Assembly: GCA_029561505.1 (NCBI GenBank)
Contig: JAKQXK010000524.1
Span: forward strand, 1-13,917
Direction: 5' to 3'
From: Spirochaetota bacterium
GTDB lineage: Bacteria; Spirochaetota; Leptospiria; Turneriellales; Turneriellaceae
DNA: 13,917 nt
The notes beneath the pieces are model-generated. The model ran no database searches. It saw nothing but the letters and a program-made list of their open reading frames with translations, and had not been told where the DNA came from. Positions 1 to 6,306 of this stretch are shown piece after piece. Made by a program: the position numbers and the translations under genes. How positions within the stretch are numbered: position 1 is the first letter of the stretch; each line of letters begins with the position of its first letter.

Positions 1-263
1 GCCGACCCGTCGATTTTGCCACCGATTTCTGGCGCCGCTTTAATGGTTGCGTCGCGCACGCGCCGAAGCTGCGTCAAGGTGCAGAGATAACGCGCTATGC
101 GTGTGAGCGCGGAAAACTGCGGCTGATCGTCTTCACGGACGACGGGCACGTATGGCCGGGTGCGCTGGCGGGTCTTTCCGGGGCCGAGCAGGCGCGCAGC
201 CAGCTGGTTCTGAACGATGCTGTCTGGCAGTTCTGGCTTGAACCCAAAAAACCTTTACGCTGA
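1..263 (+). CDS. C-terminal part of a PHB-depolymerase/LpqC-type secreted esterase (5' end outside the window)
   Basis: The open frame enters from the left edge (first full codon at 3) and stops with TGA at 261-263, leaving 86 residues. They carry C-terminal signatures of the polyhydroxybutyrate depolymerase / LpqC esterase family of alpha/beta hydrolases: FWRRFNGCV, then ITRYACERG, then DDGHVWPG, where the histidine would be the catalytic His of the Ser-Asp-His triad, and finally NDAVWQFWLEP. The paired cysteines in NGC and YAC match a disulfide usual in this family, which suggests export. The nucleophile Ser, the Asp and any signal peptide lie outside the window, so the substrate cannot be judged: extracellular polyester, feruloyl ester or another short ester are all possible. 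It is followed 24 bases later by the MerC-like gene on the same strand. Confidence 0.75.
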   Translation, partial: RPVDFATDFWRRFNGCVAHAPKLRQGAEITRYACERGKLRLIVFTDDGHVWPGALAGLSGAEQARSQLVLNDAVWQFWLEPKKPLR

Positions 264-264
264 G

Positions 265-288
265 TATAATGATTATTCGTTATCGTTA
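265..288 (+). promoter_or_regulatory. Candidate -10 box overlapped by a Fur/Zur-box-like imperfect palindrome
   Basis: A perfect TATAAT sits at 265-270, just after the esterase stop codon. Overlapping it, bases 267-288 form an imperfect palindrome: the left half begins TAATGATTA and the right half ends TTATCGTTA (roughly TAAYGATWA-n4-TWATCRTTA). Its AT-rich GAT/ATC character resembles binding sites of Fur-family repressors. Overlap of the -10 and the start codon of the MerC-like gene is how such repressors commonly act. A Fur-family gene lies immediately downstream (734-1123). The only -35-like hexamer seen (TTGAAC, 238-243) gives a 21-base spacer, which is too long, so the promoter is plausible rather than firm. 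Confidence 0.4.
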
Positions 289-746
289 TGGCGGTCAGCG
301 CCCTTGAAGCCCACGCAATACATCCGGTGAAACGCAAATCATCAGTTTTTTCACTTCTTTGGGACAGGCTCGGCGTCATCATGTCGGGGCTGTGCCTGAT
401 TGATTGTCTCGTGCTGCCCGTCGTGTCGACGCTGCTCATCAGCCTGCAGTCTTCGATCGGTTGGGTGAAAGAGCTGCATTGGTACCTTCTGCCAGTCATT
501 GGCATAACCGGCGGCATCGCGTTTCACCACAGCTTCAAGGCGCACCGCGCATATTCGATTGTGGTGAGCGGTGTGACGGGCTACCTCATGCTGGCATTCG
601 GTGAAGTTTTTGAGTCGGCTCTGGGTTTTGCCTCGATCAACTATGTGAGCGTCGCCGGTTCGGCGCTTTTGATATCAGCGCACGTGCGCAACCTCATGCT
701 GCACAGCGGCAGGCGCAGCCATGCTGCGCACCGTCACGAACACTGA
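288..746 (+). CDS. MerC-domain-like integral membrane protein (putative metal-ion transporter)
   Basis: A 152-residue hydrophobic protein with about four membrane segments: near residues 27-52, 66-81, 89-107 and 116-133. The first contains SGLCLIDCLVLPVV, with Cys36 and Cys40 in a CxxxC arrangement followed by a proline. This matches the MerC family, inner-membrane proteins known for mercuric-ion uptake but also found in non-mercury metal contexts. The usual family motif is close to CxxHC; here the residue before the second cysteine is Asp. The C-terminal tail is His-rich (H137, H144, H148, H150, H152). No mer regulator or reductase is nearby, so transport of zinc or another metal under the adjacent Fur-family regulator is more likely than mercury resistance. 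ATG 288 has no clear Shine-Dalgarno; GTG 327 is an alternative start just before the first membrane segment. The 3' end overlaps the convergent regulator gene by 13 bases. Confidence 0.65.
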   Translation: MAVSALEAHAIHPVKRKSSVFSLLWDRLGVIMSGLCLIDCLVLPVVSTLLISLQSSIGWVKELHWYLLPVIGITGGIAFHHSFKAHRAYSIVVSGVTGYLMLAFGEVFESALGFASINYVSVAGSALLISAHVRNLMLHSGRRSHAAHRHEH

Positions 747-1123
747 GCGCAGACGCCATAGAATGTGAATTCATGCGCTGCGAGTCTGAAACCGGGCGGT
801 AAGAATTTCTGAAGATCGATGCCGGGGCATCCGGGCAGATCGTAGACCTTGCCGCATTCATTGCATTTAAAGTGGTGGTGATGGTGCAGGTGCGCTTTTT
901 CGTAGAGCGCTTCACCCCCTGGCATTTGCACTGTCTGAATTTCATTGGCTTCGAGCAGAGCGTTGACCGTGCGGTATATTGTCGCCTGACCGATTTTTGG
1001 TTGCTGCTCTTGTGCAAGGGAAACGAGGTTTGCAATCGTCAGCGGGCGTTCTGATTGCATGATGATATCATGTATAATGGCGCGCTGCCTCGTTTGCCTT
1101 TGCCCGATTTTCAGCTTCGACAT
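734..1123 (-). CDS. Fur-family metal-responsive transcriptional repressor (possibly Zur-like)
   Basis: This 129-residue protein has the Fur fold. An N-terminal winged helix (about residues 8-68) includes the recognition stretch IGQATIYRTVNAL. It is followed by the hinge and a dimerisation/metal domain starting with a run of histidines, HLHHHHHFKCNECGK (residues 78-92). Two CxxC pairs, Cys87/Cys90 and Cys125/Cys128, are the structural zinc site of many Fur, Zur and PerR proteins. Length is slightly short but within the family range. Which metal it senses cannot be read from sequence alone; the context of a MerC-like transporter with a palindrome in its promoter makes metal uptake or efflux control likely. 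It is convergent with that gene and overlaps it by 13 bases. The ATG at 1123 starts just before the conserved helix; no Shine-Dalgarno is evident. Confidence 0.88.
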   Translation of the reverse strand: MSKLKIGQRQTRQRAIIHDIIMQSERPLTIANLVSLAQEQQPKIGQATIYRTVNALLEANEIQTVQMPGGEALYEKAHLHHHHHFKCNECGKVYDLPGCPGIDLQKFLPPGFRLAAHEFTFYGVCAQCS

Positions 1124-1271
1124 GCGGATATAGCTTAAATACCGGGATACGGCAGCAATTGCTTATTGCTAAGGCATGGTGATGCGGCCATGGCGGGTGA
1201 GGGGCCGTGGCCAAATCTGCGCAGCATTATTATCCTTTGCGCCATGTGTCGAAGGTCGAAAGTCATTAAGA

Positions 1272-1694
1272 GTGACGATAGAGGCTGACGACCTTGCCGG
1301 CTTTGAGTCTGCAGCCAGAGAACTGGGAAAATTCGTGGTGCCCCCAATGCTTGTGCTGCTGCATGGCAATCTTGGCGCCGGCAAAACCACTTTCGTTTCG
1401 GCGCTGCTGAAAAGTAAGGGTATAGACGGTGTGAATTCGCCGACCTTTAATCTGCGAAACGACTACAATGCCGGTTCGTGGCGAGCGCTGCACCTTGACC
1501 TGTACCGTCTGAAACCGAACGATAACGGCCTGGACCTTCTGCCGCCCGACGAAGACTATTCGAATGCAATTGTCTTCGTCGAGTGGCCTGAGAAAGCGCA
1601 GCCCGGTATGTTTGCGCTGTTCGACCAGACGCTGCAGATTGACATCACGCACACAGCAGACGGTCGCCGCACCGTTAGCTGGCAAAACCGATGA
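1272..1694 (+). CDS. tsaE: TsaE, ATPase of the tRNA t6A(37) threonylcarbamoyladenosine pathway
   Basis: TsaE (YjeE) is the small P-loop ATPase that works with TsaB and TsaD to install t6A at A37 of ANN-decoding tRNAs in the cytoplasm. Seen here: Walker A GNLGAGKTT (residues 32-40 from the chosen start), SPTFNL, the HLDLYRL motif and VFVEWPE, in family order. I chose GTG 1272, preceded by GAAAG (1258-1262) nine bases upstream. It gives 140 residues and puts VTIEADDLAGF at the usual family N-terminus. The frame stays open up to ATG 1176, but that 32-residue Arg/Cys-rich extension looks non-coding. The stop overlaps the tsaB start as ATGA (1691-1694), implying translational coupling of the two t6A genes. 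Confidence 0.9.
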   Translation: MTIEADDLAGFESAARELGKFVVPPMLVLLHGNLGAGKTTFVSALLKSKGIDGVNSPTFNLRNDYNAGSWRALHLDLYRLKPNDNGLDLLPPDEDYSNAIVFVEWPEKAQPGMFALFDQTLQIDITHTADGRRTVSWQNR

Positions 1695-2347
1695 AACTGC
1701 CTGCGCTGGTAATCGACACTTCAACGCGTTATCTCGTCGCAGGCCGCGTTGATGGCTCAGGCCCGATCAAATTGAGCGCGGTCGAAAGCATTAGCCGTGG
1801 CGAAGACGCGGTCGACGGCGCGATCGCTGAACTTTTTCCCGATCTGGGCGAGATGAAATCGCTCTGGCTGGGGCAGGGGCCCGGGTCATTCGTCGGGCTG
1901 CGATCGTCATTTGCCTACGCGCGCATGCTGGTGATGCTCAGACAGTTGGATTGCCAGGTGTTCTGGTCGTCGCTGCTGTGGCGGCAGATTTTTGCCGTGC
2001 CGCGTCAGGCATGGTTTCTCAGCCGCACCAATGCGAAGCTGTTTTATGCAGACCGCTTCACACCTGATCGCGAAGCGCACGCGATCGAAGCAGATGCTGC
2101 ACAGTCGCTTGACGGCGATGTCTTCTGCCTGTCAGATAGCTGGCAGCCGCAGCCAAATGGTGCCGCCCATCAACTGGCGCCCACAACTATCGGCACCATG
2201 CTCCACATGGCCGATGCCCGCTGGTCTCTGCCAGACAGCTGGCTCTCGCAGCTCGCCCTGAGCCAACCGCTGCAGCACGAAGCGCTGCACCCGGTTTATG
2301 GGCACGAGCTGCACTTTAAACTGGCAAAAGGTAATCAACATGGATAA
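1691..2347 (+). CDS. tsaB: TsaB, tRNA t6A-pathway scaffold subunit
   Basis: TsaB is the catalytically inactive ASKHA-fold partner of TsaD; with TsaE they transfer the threonylcarbamoyl group to tRNA. The 218-residue protein starts LVIDTST (residues 7-12), the ASKHA phosphate-1-like strand, and has the family hallmark GQGPGSFVGLRSS (61-73) followed by AYARML. The C-terminal half is divergent, as is common for TsaB, ending HPVYGHELHFK where many homologues have a P-x-YLR-type tail. ATG 1691 overlaps the tsaE stop by four bases, and no Shine-Dalgarno precedes it, so it probably relies on coupling. Its end overlaps rnr by eight bases. tsaD and tsaC are not in the window. Confidence 0.85.
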   Translation: MKLPALVIDTSTRYLVAGRVDGSGPIKLSAVESISRGEDAVDGAIAELFPDLGEMKSLWLGQGPGSFVGLRSSFAYARMLVMLRQLDCQVFWSSLLWRQIFAVPRQAWFLSRTNAKLFYADRFTPDREAHAIEADAAQSLDGDVFCLSDSWQPQPNGAAHQLAPTTIGTMLHMADARWSLPDSWLSQLALSQPLQHEALHPVYGHELHFKLAKGNQHG

Positions 2348-4550
2348 ACAAACAGAAAAACTCATAGACAGGTGGCTCTTTCATGCCGCCAAATCAGGCG
2401 ATTTGAAGCTTCCGCTCGGACGCGCCGCCGAAAAACCCGAGATAAAAGAAGTTAAAGACGAAAAGGGGGCGAAGGGCAAAAAAAGTTCACGCCGGCCTGA
2501 CAAGAAGGTAATGCCCGCAGCCGCGCCGCAGGTGGCATTTGACCGCTTCACAACCGAAGCGCTGCAATTCTTAACCGCGGCAGGCGTCGTGACGCAGAAG
2601 CACAACCAATATTATGTACAAAACCAGTTTACCGGTGCATTCAGCGCCGCGAAATCAGGTGTCGGTTTTGTGCCGGCGGCATCTCGTGTCGAGGCGGTTG
2701 TGCCGTTTGCCGATCGAGGGGGCGCACTGCACCGCGATAAAGTGCGTATCCGCGTCACCGGTTTCGGCCGTGGCCGCATGACCGCGCGCGTTGAAGCCAT
2801 CGTCGAACCGTTTTCAGGTGAATATCTCGCACGCCTGGCCGGCCCCGCCCGCGGAGCTGACGACCTGCAGCTCGCAGAACTTGTCGATTTGCCAGACCGG
2901 CCTTACGTGCTGGTATCTCTGCCGGCGGCCGCAAAGAAGAAAAAGCGAAAAGGCGACGCCGATGAATCACTCATCTACCTGACGCGCACGACGCAACAGA
3001 AACAGTATATGCGCGAACACCAGTCTGGTGGTTATAGCCGCGCTCAGGCTTTTGTGTTCGAGCCTTCGGGCCGCGCTGTGCGCGAAGACCGCAAGGGCGA
3101 CCTCGAGAGATTGCGGCTGCGGTTCATGCTGCCAGAAGATTTCGAGAAATCTCTGATACCATCGAAAAGTGATCTCACTCGAAAGGTGAAGGCCGAAATG
3201 AAGAATAAGGCCCGGCAACGGGTTGAAGGCCGGTATATTTTTACAATCGACGGCGAAGACGCCAAAGATTTTGACGATGCCATTTCAGTTACCAGGCGAC
3301 CCAACGGTTATGAACTCGATGTACATATTGCCGATGTATCGTTCTTCGTGAAACCTGGAACTCCTCTTTTTGACGAAGCTCTGAAACGCGGCAACAGCTA
3401 TTATCTCGCCGGTGGCGTGATTCCGATGCTGCCCGAAATTCTTTCAAACGAGTTCTGCAGCCTTAAACCAAAAACCGAGCGACTCGCATTCACTGCTCGC
3501 ATGTTTTTTGACGCAACGGGGCGCATGACGGGGCATGAGATTTTTCGGTCGGTGATCTATATTGATAAGCGCTATACCTATAAAGAAGCGCACCTCGACT
3601 TAAAAAAGAAATCGTCACTGTTGGCGCCGGCTCTCGAACTCGCTGATATTCTGATAGCAAGGCGCGATCGCGAGGGCCGCATCGACCTGAATATCGCAGA
3701 ACAGAAAGCCGTCTACGACAAACAGGGCCGGTTTCGCGGCATCGACGTGCAGCAACGGCTCAATTCGCACCGTCTGGTCGAAGAGTGCATGCTGAGCGCC
3801 AATCAGGCAGTCGCCAACCAGGCAAACCGCCATGGAATACCCGTGCTGCACCGCAACCATGAGAGCATGCCGCCCGAAAAGCTCGAGAAACTGAACCGCT
3901 ACCTCGAAAAGTATGCATCTCGCCTCAAGATTCGTGGGGTCGACCAGAAAGAGATCGGGCGTGTGCTCGCACACGAGGGGCTTGATCCCGTGCGCGAAGT
4001 TTTTCAGTTTCTGCTGCTCAGGTCTTTTATGCAGGCGAACTACATGCCCGAATCAAAAGGGCACTGGGGCCTGGCATTCGAAGAGTATGCACACTTCACT
4101 TCGCCGATTCGGCGTTTCGCCGATCTCGTCACGCACCTGCAGCTGGCTTCGCATCTTGATAAAGAAAAACGCGTCTTTAACATGGGTGAACTCGAATATT
4201 TCGGCCGCGAGGCATCGCGCCTCGAGCGCATCGCATTCGAAGCCGAACGCGCTGACAAGAAACTGCTGGCGGTGCGCGCCATGGGTAACCGTATCGGCGA
4301 ATCGTTTAACTGCTGGCTGAGCGGGTTCACCCCTGACAGGCTGTTCGTGGCATTGACTGATTTTCCCGCTGAAGGTGAGATCAGCGCAATGGCCGTCGAC
4401 CGCCGGGGCGAGATAAGGGTCATCGACGACTTCAGCGTCTATGCGGGTAAGCTGCAGAAAACGCTTTCGCTTGGTGATAAATTTAAGGTAAGGCTGCTCA
4501 GGGCAGACCCGATTGAAATGGCGCTGCAGTTTGAGCCTGAGCGGTTCTGA
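2340..4550 (+). CDS. rnr: Ribonuclease R (RNB-family 3'-5' exoribonuclease)
   Basis: A 736-residue RNase II/R-family protein that processively degrades structured RNA from the 3' end. Layout from the chosen ATG: a Lys-rich linker near residues 30-57 (GKKSSRRPDKK); cold-shock-like RNA-binding region(s) about 90-250; the RNB catalytic domain beginning IDGEDAKDFDDAIS (about 302-316), whose aspartates coordinate the catalytic magnesium; EEYAHFTSPIRRFADL (about 580-596); and a C-terminal S1 domain from about 640. The length and N-terminal extension favour RNase R over RNase II. ATG 2340 has AAAAGG (2326-2331) eight bases upstream; the upstream in-frame ATG at 2298 lies within tsaB and is unlikely. 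It overlaps tsaB by eight bases, so tsaE-tsaB-rnr form one translation-coupled string. Confidence 0.95.
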   Translation: MDKQTEKLIDRWLFHAAKSGDLKLPLGRAAEKPEIKEVKDEKGAKGKKSSRRPDKKVMPAAAPQVAFDRFTTEALQFLTAAGVVTQKHNQYYVQNQFTGAFSAAKSGVGFVPAASRVEAVVPFADRGGALHRDKVRIRVTGFGRGRMTARVEAIVEPFSGEYLARLAGPARGADDLQLAELVDLPDRPYVLVSLPAAAKKKKRKGDADESLIYLTRTTQQKQYMREHQSGGYSRAQAFVFEPSGRAVREDRKGDLERLRLRFMLPEDFEKSLIPSKSDLTRKVKAEMKNKARQRVEGRYIFTIDGEDAKDFDDAISVTRRPNGYELDVHIADVSFFVKPGTPLFDEALKRGNSYYLAGGVIPMLPEILSNEFCSLKPKTERLAFTARMFFDATGRMTGHEIFRSVIYIDKRYTYKEAHLDLKKKSSLLAPALELADILIARRDREGRIDLNIAEQKAVYDKQGRFRGIDVQQRLNSHRLVEECMLSANQAVANQANRHGIPVLHRNHESMPPEKLEKLNRYLEKYASRLKIRGVDQKEIGRVLAHEGLDPVREVFQFLLLRSFMQANYMPESKGHWGLAFEEYAHFTSPIRRFADLVTHLQLASHLDKEKRVFNMGELEYFGREASRLERIAFEAERADKKLLAVRAMGNRIGESFNCWLSGFTPDRLFVALTDFPAEGEISAMAVDRRGEIRVIDDFSVYAGKLQKTLSLGDKFKVRLLRADPIEMALQFEPERF

Positions 4551-4603
4551 CACAAAAACTGACAATTAATTGACAGCGCGCGGCGACGTAAGGGTTATTC
4601 ATC

Positions 4604-4948
4604 GTGGTTGAGATGCATGAAAGGGAAGGTATACCGTGCGCCCGCATAACGGCGGCGCAGCTGCACATGTATTTTATTCCCGATCTGAAAGAAAAGCTGC
4701 TGGATACCGTGAGCAGCGAGCCCGATAACCTGATTATTGACCTCACCCGCGTCGAATATCTCGATTCGTCGGCGATGGGGGTCTTGTTTCAGGTACAGAA
4801 AAAGATGCACGCTTACGGCGGGGCGCTCTATCTCGTAGGCATCAACGCGACCATTGAAATGGTTTTCAAGCTGACGAAGTCAGACCAGCATTTCACCGTG
4901 TTCGCCGATGAAAAAGCGGCCGTCGCCGCGATTCAGGCTAAACGTTAA
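4604..4948 (+). CDS. STAS-domain protein, anti-sigma-factor-antagonist type
   Basis: A 114-residue single-domain STAS protein of the SpoIIAA/RsbV type. These bind a serine kinase/anti-sigma factor or another partner and are switched by phosphorylation of a serine. The core LIIDLTRVEYLDSSAMGVLF (residues 43-62) has the standard layout, with the candidate phosphoserine Ser55 or Ser56 in DSSAMG. The GTG at 4604 is supported by AAGGG (4590-4594) nine bases upstream; ATG 4613 is possible. No cognate RsbW-like kinase or PP2C phosphatase is in the window, so its partner is unknown. It follows rnr by 53 bases with no terminator between, so it may be cotranscribed. It converges on the minus-strand two-TM gene with only three bases between stop codons. 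Confidence 0.88.
   Translation: MVEMHEREGIPCARITAAQLHMYFIPDLKEKLLDTVSSEPDNLIIDLTRVEYLDSSAMGVLFQVQKKMHAYGGALYLVGINATIEMVFKLTKSDQHFTVFADEKAAVAAIQAKR
4911..4929 (-). terminator. Candidate intrinsic terminator for the minus-strand sigma-factor operon, inside the STAS gene
   Basis: Read on the minus strand, GCGGC (4929-4925), loop GACG, GCCGC (4920-4916) and then TTTTT (4915-4911) form a five-base-pair all-GC stem with a four-base loop and a U tract. It lies about 25 bases beyond the stop of the two-TM gene, where a terminator would be expected, although it falls within the coding sequence of the convergent STAS gene (encoding part of EKAAVAA). The stem is short, so the call is moderate. Confidence 0.5.
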
Positions 4949-4951
4949 GGG

Positions 4952-5299
4952 TCAGATACGCGCACGCAGAGCGTTGATGCGCTCAAGCAGCTCGGCTTTG
5001 TTCTTTGGGTCGGCGTAGCGGTGTGCCACACCCGCGAAGATGATAAAAAAAACCGCTATGCCTGACGAGATATTCAGCATGAGCAGCATCTCTTCTGAAT
5101 AGATGAGTTTGCGGCCAAACAGGTAGAATGACAGCGGCGTTGCGATCAGCAGCAGAACTGTGCCGGCAAATTGCCAGGGTTTCATCAGGTGCACGCGCAT
5201 GAGCTCATGAATCTTAAACCGCAGCGCCTCAGGGGCTTTGCGTGTGTATTCTTCACCCACCGCCCTGTGCACCGCTTCGGGGTAACTGAACTTTTTCAA
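4952..5299 (-). CDS. Small two-TM membrane protein downstream of an ECF sigma factor; unrecognised, possible anti-sigma factor
   Basis: I do not recognise a family. The 115-residue product has a basic, cytosol-type N-terminal region of about 42 residues (KFSYPEAVHRAVGEEYTRKAPEAL is the start of it, given in part as YTRKAPEAL), then two predicted membrane segments (about 43-62 and 71-92) separated by GRKLIYSEE. A charged C-terminal tail (AELLERINALRARI) follows. A short soluble N-terminus followed by membrane helices, encoded just after an ECF sigma gene, is one way anti-sigma factors look, but there is no ZAS-type HxxxCxxC motif. The start is TTG 5299, backed by GGGAGG (5309-5304) four bases upstream; no better start precedes the first helix. 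It lies 55 bases after the sigma-factor stop. Confidence 0.7.
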   Translation of the reverse strand: MKKFSYPEAVHRAVGEEYTRKAPEALRFKIHELMRVHLMKPWQFAGTVLLLIATPLSFYLFGRKLIYSEEMLLMLNISSGIAVFFIIFAGVAHRYADPKNKAELLERINALRARI

Positions 5300-5309
5300 A
5301 AAGCCTCCC

Positions 5310-5329
5310 GCATCATTTTGATGCTTTTT
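5310..5329 (+). terminator. Candidate intrinsic terminator (+) located in the 5' leader of the two-TM gene
   Basis: GCATCA (5310-5315), loop TTT, TGATGC (5319-5324) and TTTTT (5325-5329) form a perfect six-base-pair hairpin with a U tract on the plus strand. The nearest plus-strand gene is the STAS gene ending at 4948, so its transcript would cross the whole minus-strand two-TM gene before stopping here. On the minus strand the same hairpin has no U tract after it. Instead it directly abuts the GGGAGG ribosome-binding site of the two-TM gene, so it could alternatively affect that gene's translation. Confidence 0.5.
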
Positions 5330-5354
5330 GTCTGTTGCGTGTCATCAGATTGCA

Positions 5355-5861
5355 TTATTTTTCCATTTTTTGGCGCAAGATATGCTTCGCGCGGTGCACA
5401 TTTGCCTTGAGTGTACCTTCTTTCATGCCGGTGATTGCCGAAATTTCGGCGTAGGGCATATTCTCGAAGAAAAGTAAAATCAGCGGAATGCGGTAGTTGT
5501 CGGGCAGAGTTGCGATGTGCGTGCGCAGCCTCTCGATCTCTTCTTCTTCGAAGACAGGTTCGGGTTCGTCTGCCGCGATGTCGAAGTTATCTATAGTTTC
5601 TGTGACGAGGCGTTTTTTGCGGCGCAGATCTTCGAGGCCGAAGTTCCATGCCAGACGATAGAGCCAGGTCGAAAATGCCGACCGGCCGCCAAATTTGCCG
5701 AGTTGCTTCAGTGCAAAGACGTAGACCGACTGTGCAAAATCTGCCGCGTCGTCTTCATTGCCGCGATAGAGTTTCAGGCCGATCGAATAGATCATGTCGA
5801 GCGCCTTCTCGAACTCACGGTCATAGTCGTCTTTTGAAAGAAGCGGCTCATCTTGCAGCAT
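5355..5861 (-). CDS. ECF-type RNA polymerase sigma factor
   Basis: A 168-residue sigma-70 family protein with only regions 2 and 4, the ECF layout. Region 2 spans about residues 17-82, with DDAADFAQSVYVFAL and FSTWLYRLAWNFGLEDLRR being the core-binding and -10 recognition helices. An acidic linker (about 93-109, rich in Glu) joins it to region 4 (about 112-166), which has LPDNYRIPLIL, YAEISAITGMKEGTLKANVHRAKHIL and the -35 recognition helix. The regulon and signal are unknown. ATG 5861 overlaps the upstream membrane-protein gene by 14 bases and has GGAG three bases upstream, so translation is probably coupled. A two-TM gene follows on the same strand. Membrane genes on both sides suggest one of them holds or releases the sigma factor. 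Confidence 0.93.
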   Translation of the reverse strand: MLQDEPLLSKDDYDREFEKALDMIYSIGLKLYRGNEDDAADFAQSVYVFALKQLGKFGGRSAFSTWLYRLAWNFGLEDLRRKKRLVTETIDNFDIAADEPEPVFEEEEIERLRTHIATLPDNYRIPLILLFFENMPYAEISAITGMKEGTLKANVHRAKHILRQKMEK

Positions 5862-6246
5862 GAGCTCCGGCTTTGCGTTCAGAGAGGTAATAAAACGCGA
5901 CGAGCCCTATGCCAGCACAGAGGGGAATCAGCCCCCCCAAAATACCGGGGTTTGTCGGGCGGGTGAAGAAAAAGAACAGTGTGAGCGGCAGCCCCGCCGA
6001 AAAGCTGAGACACCCGGCAAGCAGGCTGATAAAGCGCAAATGGTCGCGCGCGCTTTCAGTGGGTATCTGCAACCTGATTTTTTCTTTGCGCAGGCGGTAG
6101 TTGTAGAGCAACAAAAAGAACACCAGAACCGAACCAAAAACCACTGCAACCATAGGCACAATCGAGAGAATAATATCACCGGTATGCGAGGTCGCGATGC
6201 AGCGATCAAGCATCGCCTCGAGGTTTTTTGCGCTTTGAGACTCCAT
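5848..6246 (-). CDS. Three-TM small membrane protein upstream of and overlapping an ECF sigma gene; function unknown
   Basis: Not a family I can name with confidence. The 132-residue product has three predicted membrane segments (about 23-50, 72-94 and 100-122), with a basic loop RLRKEKIRLQIPTESARDH between the first two. The pattern of an N-terminal helix, a basic connector and a two-helix C-terminus recalls DUF6249-like proteins, but only loosely. ATG 6246 is preferred because AAAGGTGG lies directly upstream at normal spacing; GTG 6255 would overlap that ribosome-binding site. The last 14 bases overlap the sigma-factor gene, so it is the first gene of a sigma operon and may be its membrane sensor or regulator. 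It is separated from mqnD by 102 bases containing a terminator. Confidence 0.72.
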   Translation of the reverse strand: MESQSAKNLEAMLDRCIATSHTGDIILSIVPMVAVVFGSVLVFFLLLYNYRLRKEKIRLQIPTESARDHLRFISLLAGCLSFSAGLPLTLFFFFTRPTNPGILGGLIPLCAGIGLVAFYYLSERKAGAHAAR

Positions 6247-6306
6247 ACGAACCACCTTTTAGACGTCGAATTGCCCCCGTGGGTTGCGATAATTTTGCCG
6301 CTTTCG

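Noticed and set aside
891..918. GCGCT...AGCGC hairpin inside fur as a plus-strand terminator for the MerC-like gene
   Set aside because: No U tract follows the stem, and the loop is long; more likely chance within coding sequence.
1153..1170. AGCAATTGCT palindrome and repeated ATTGCT between fur and tsaE
   Set aside because: Short, AT-rich and not similar to the Fur-box-like site at 267-288; no promoter elements align with it convincingly.
1176..1271. Upstream start (ATG 1176) for tsaE
   Set aside because: It adds 32 Arg/Cys-rich residues not matching TsaE proteins; GTG 1272 has a possible ribosome-binding site and gives normal family length.
4563..4575. TTGACA (4570-4575) and a CAATTAATTG palindrome before the STAS gene, suggesting a promoter
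   Set aside because: The only -10-like bases at proper distance (around 4593-4599) overlap the AAGGG ribosome-binding site, which would put the transcription start at the GTG codon.
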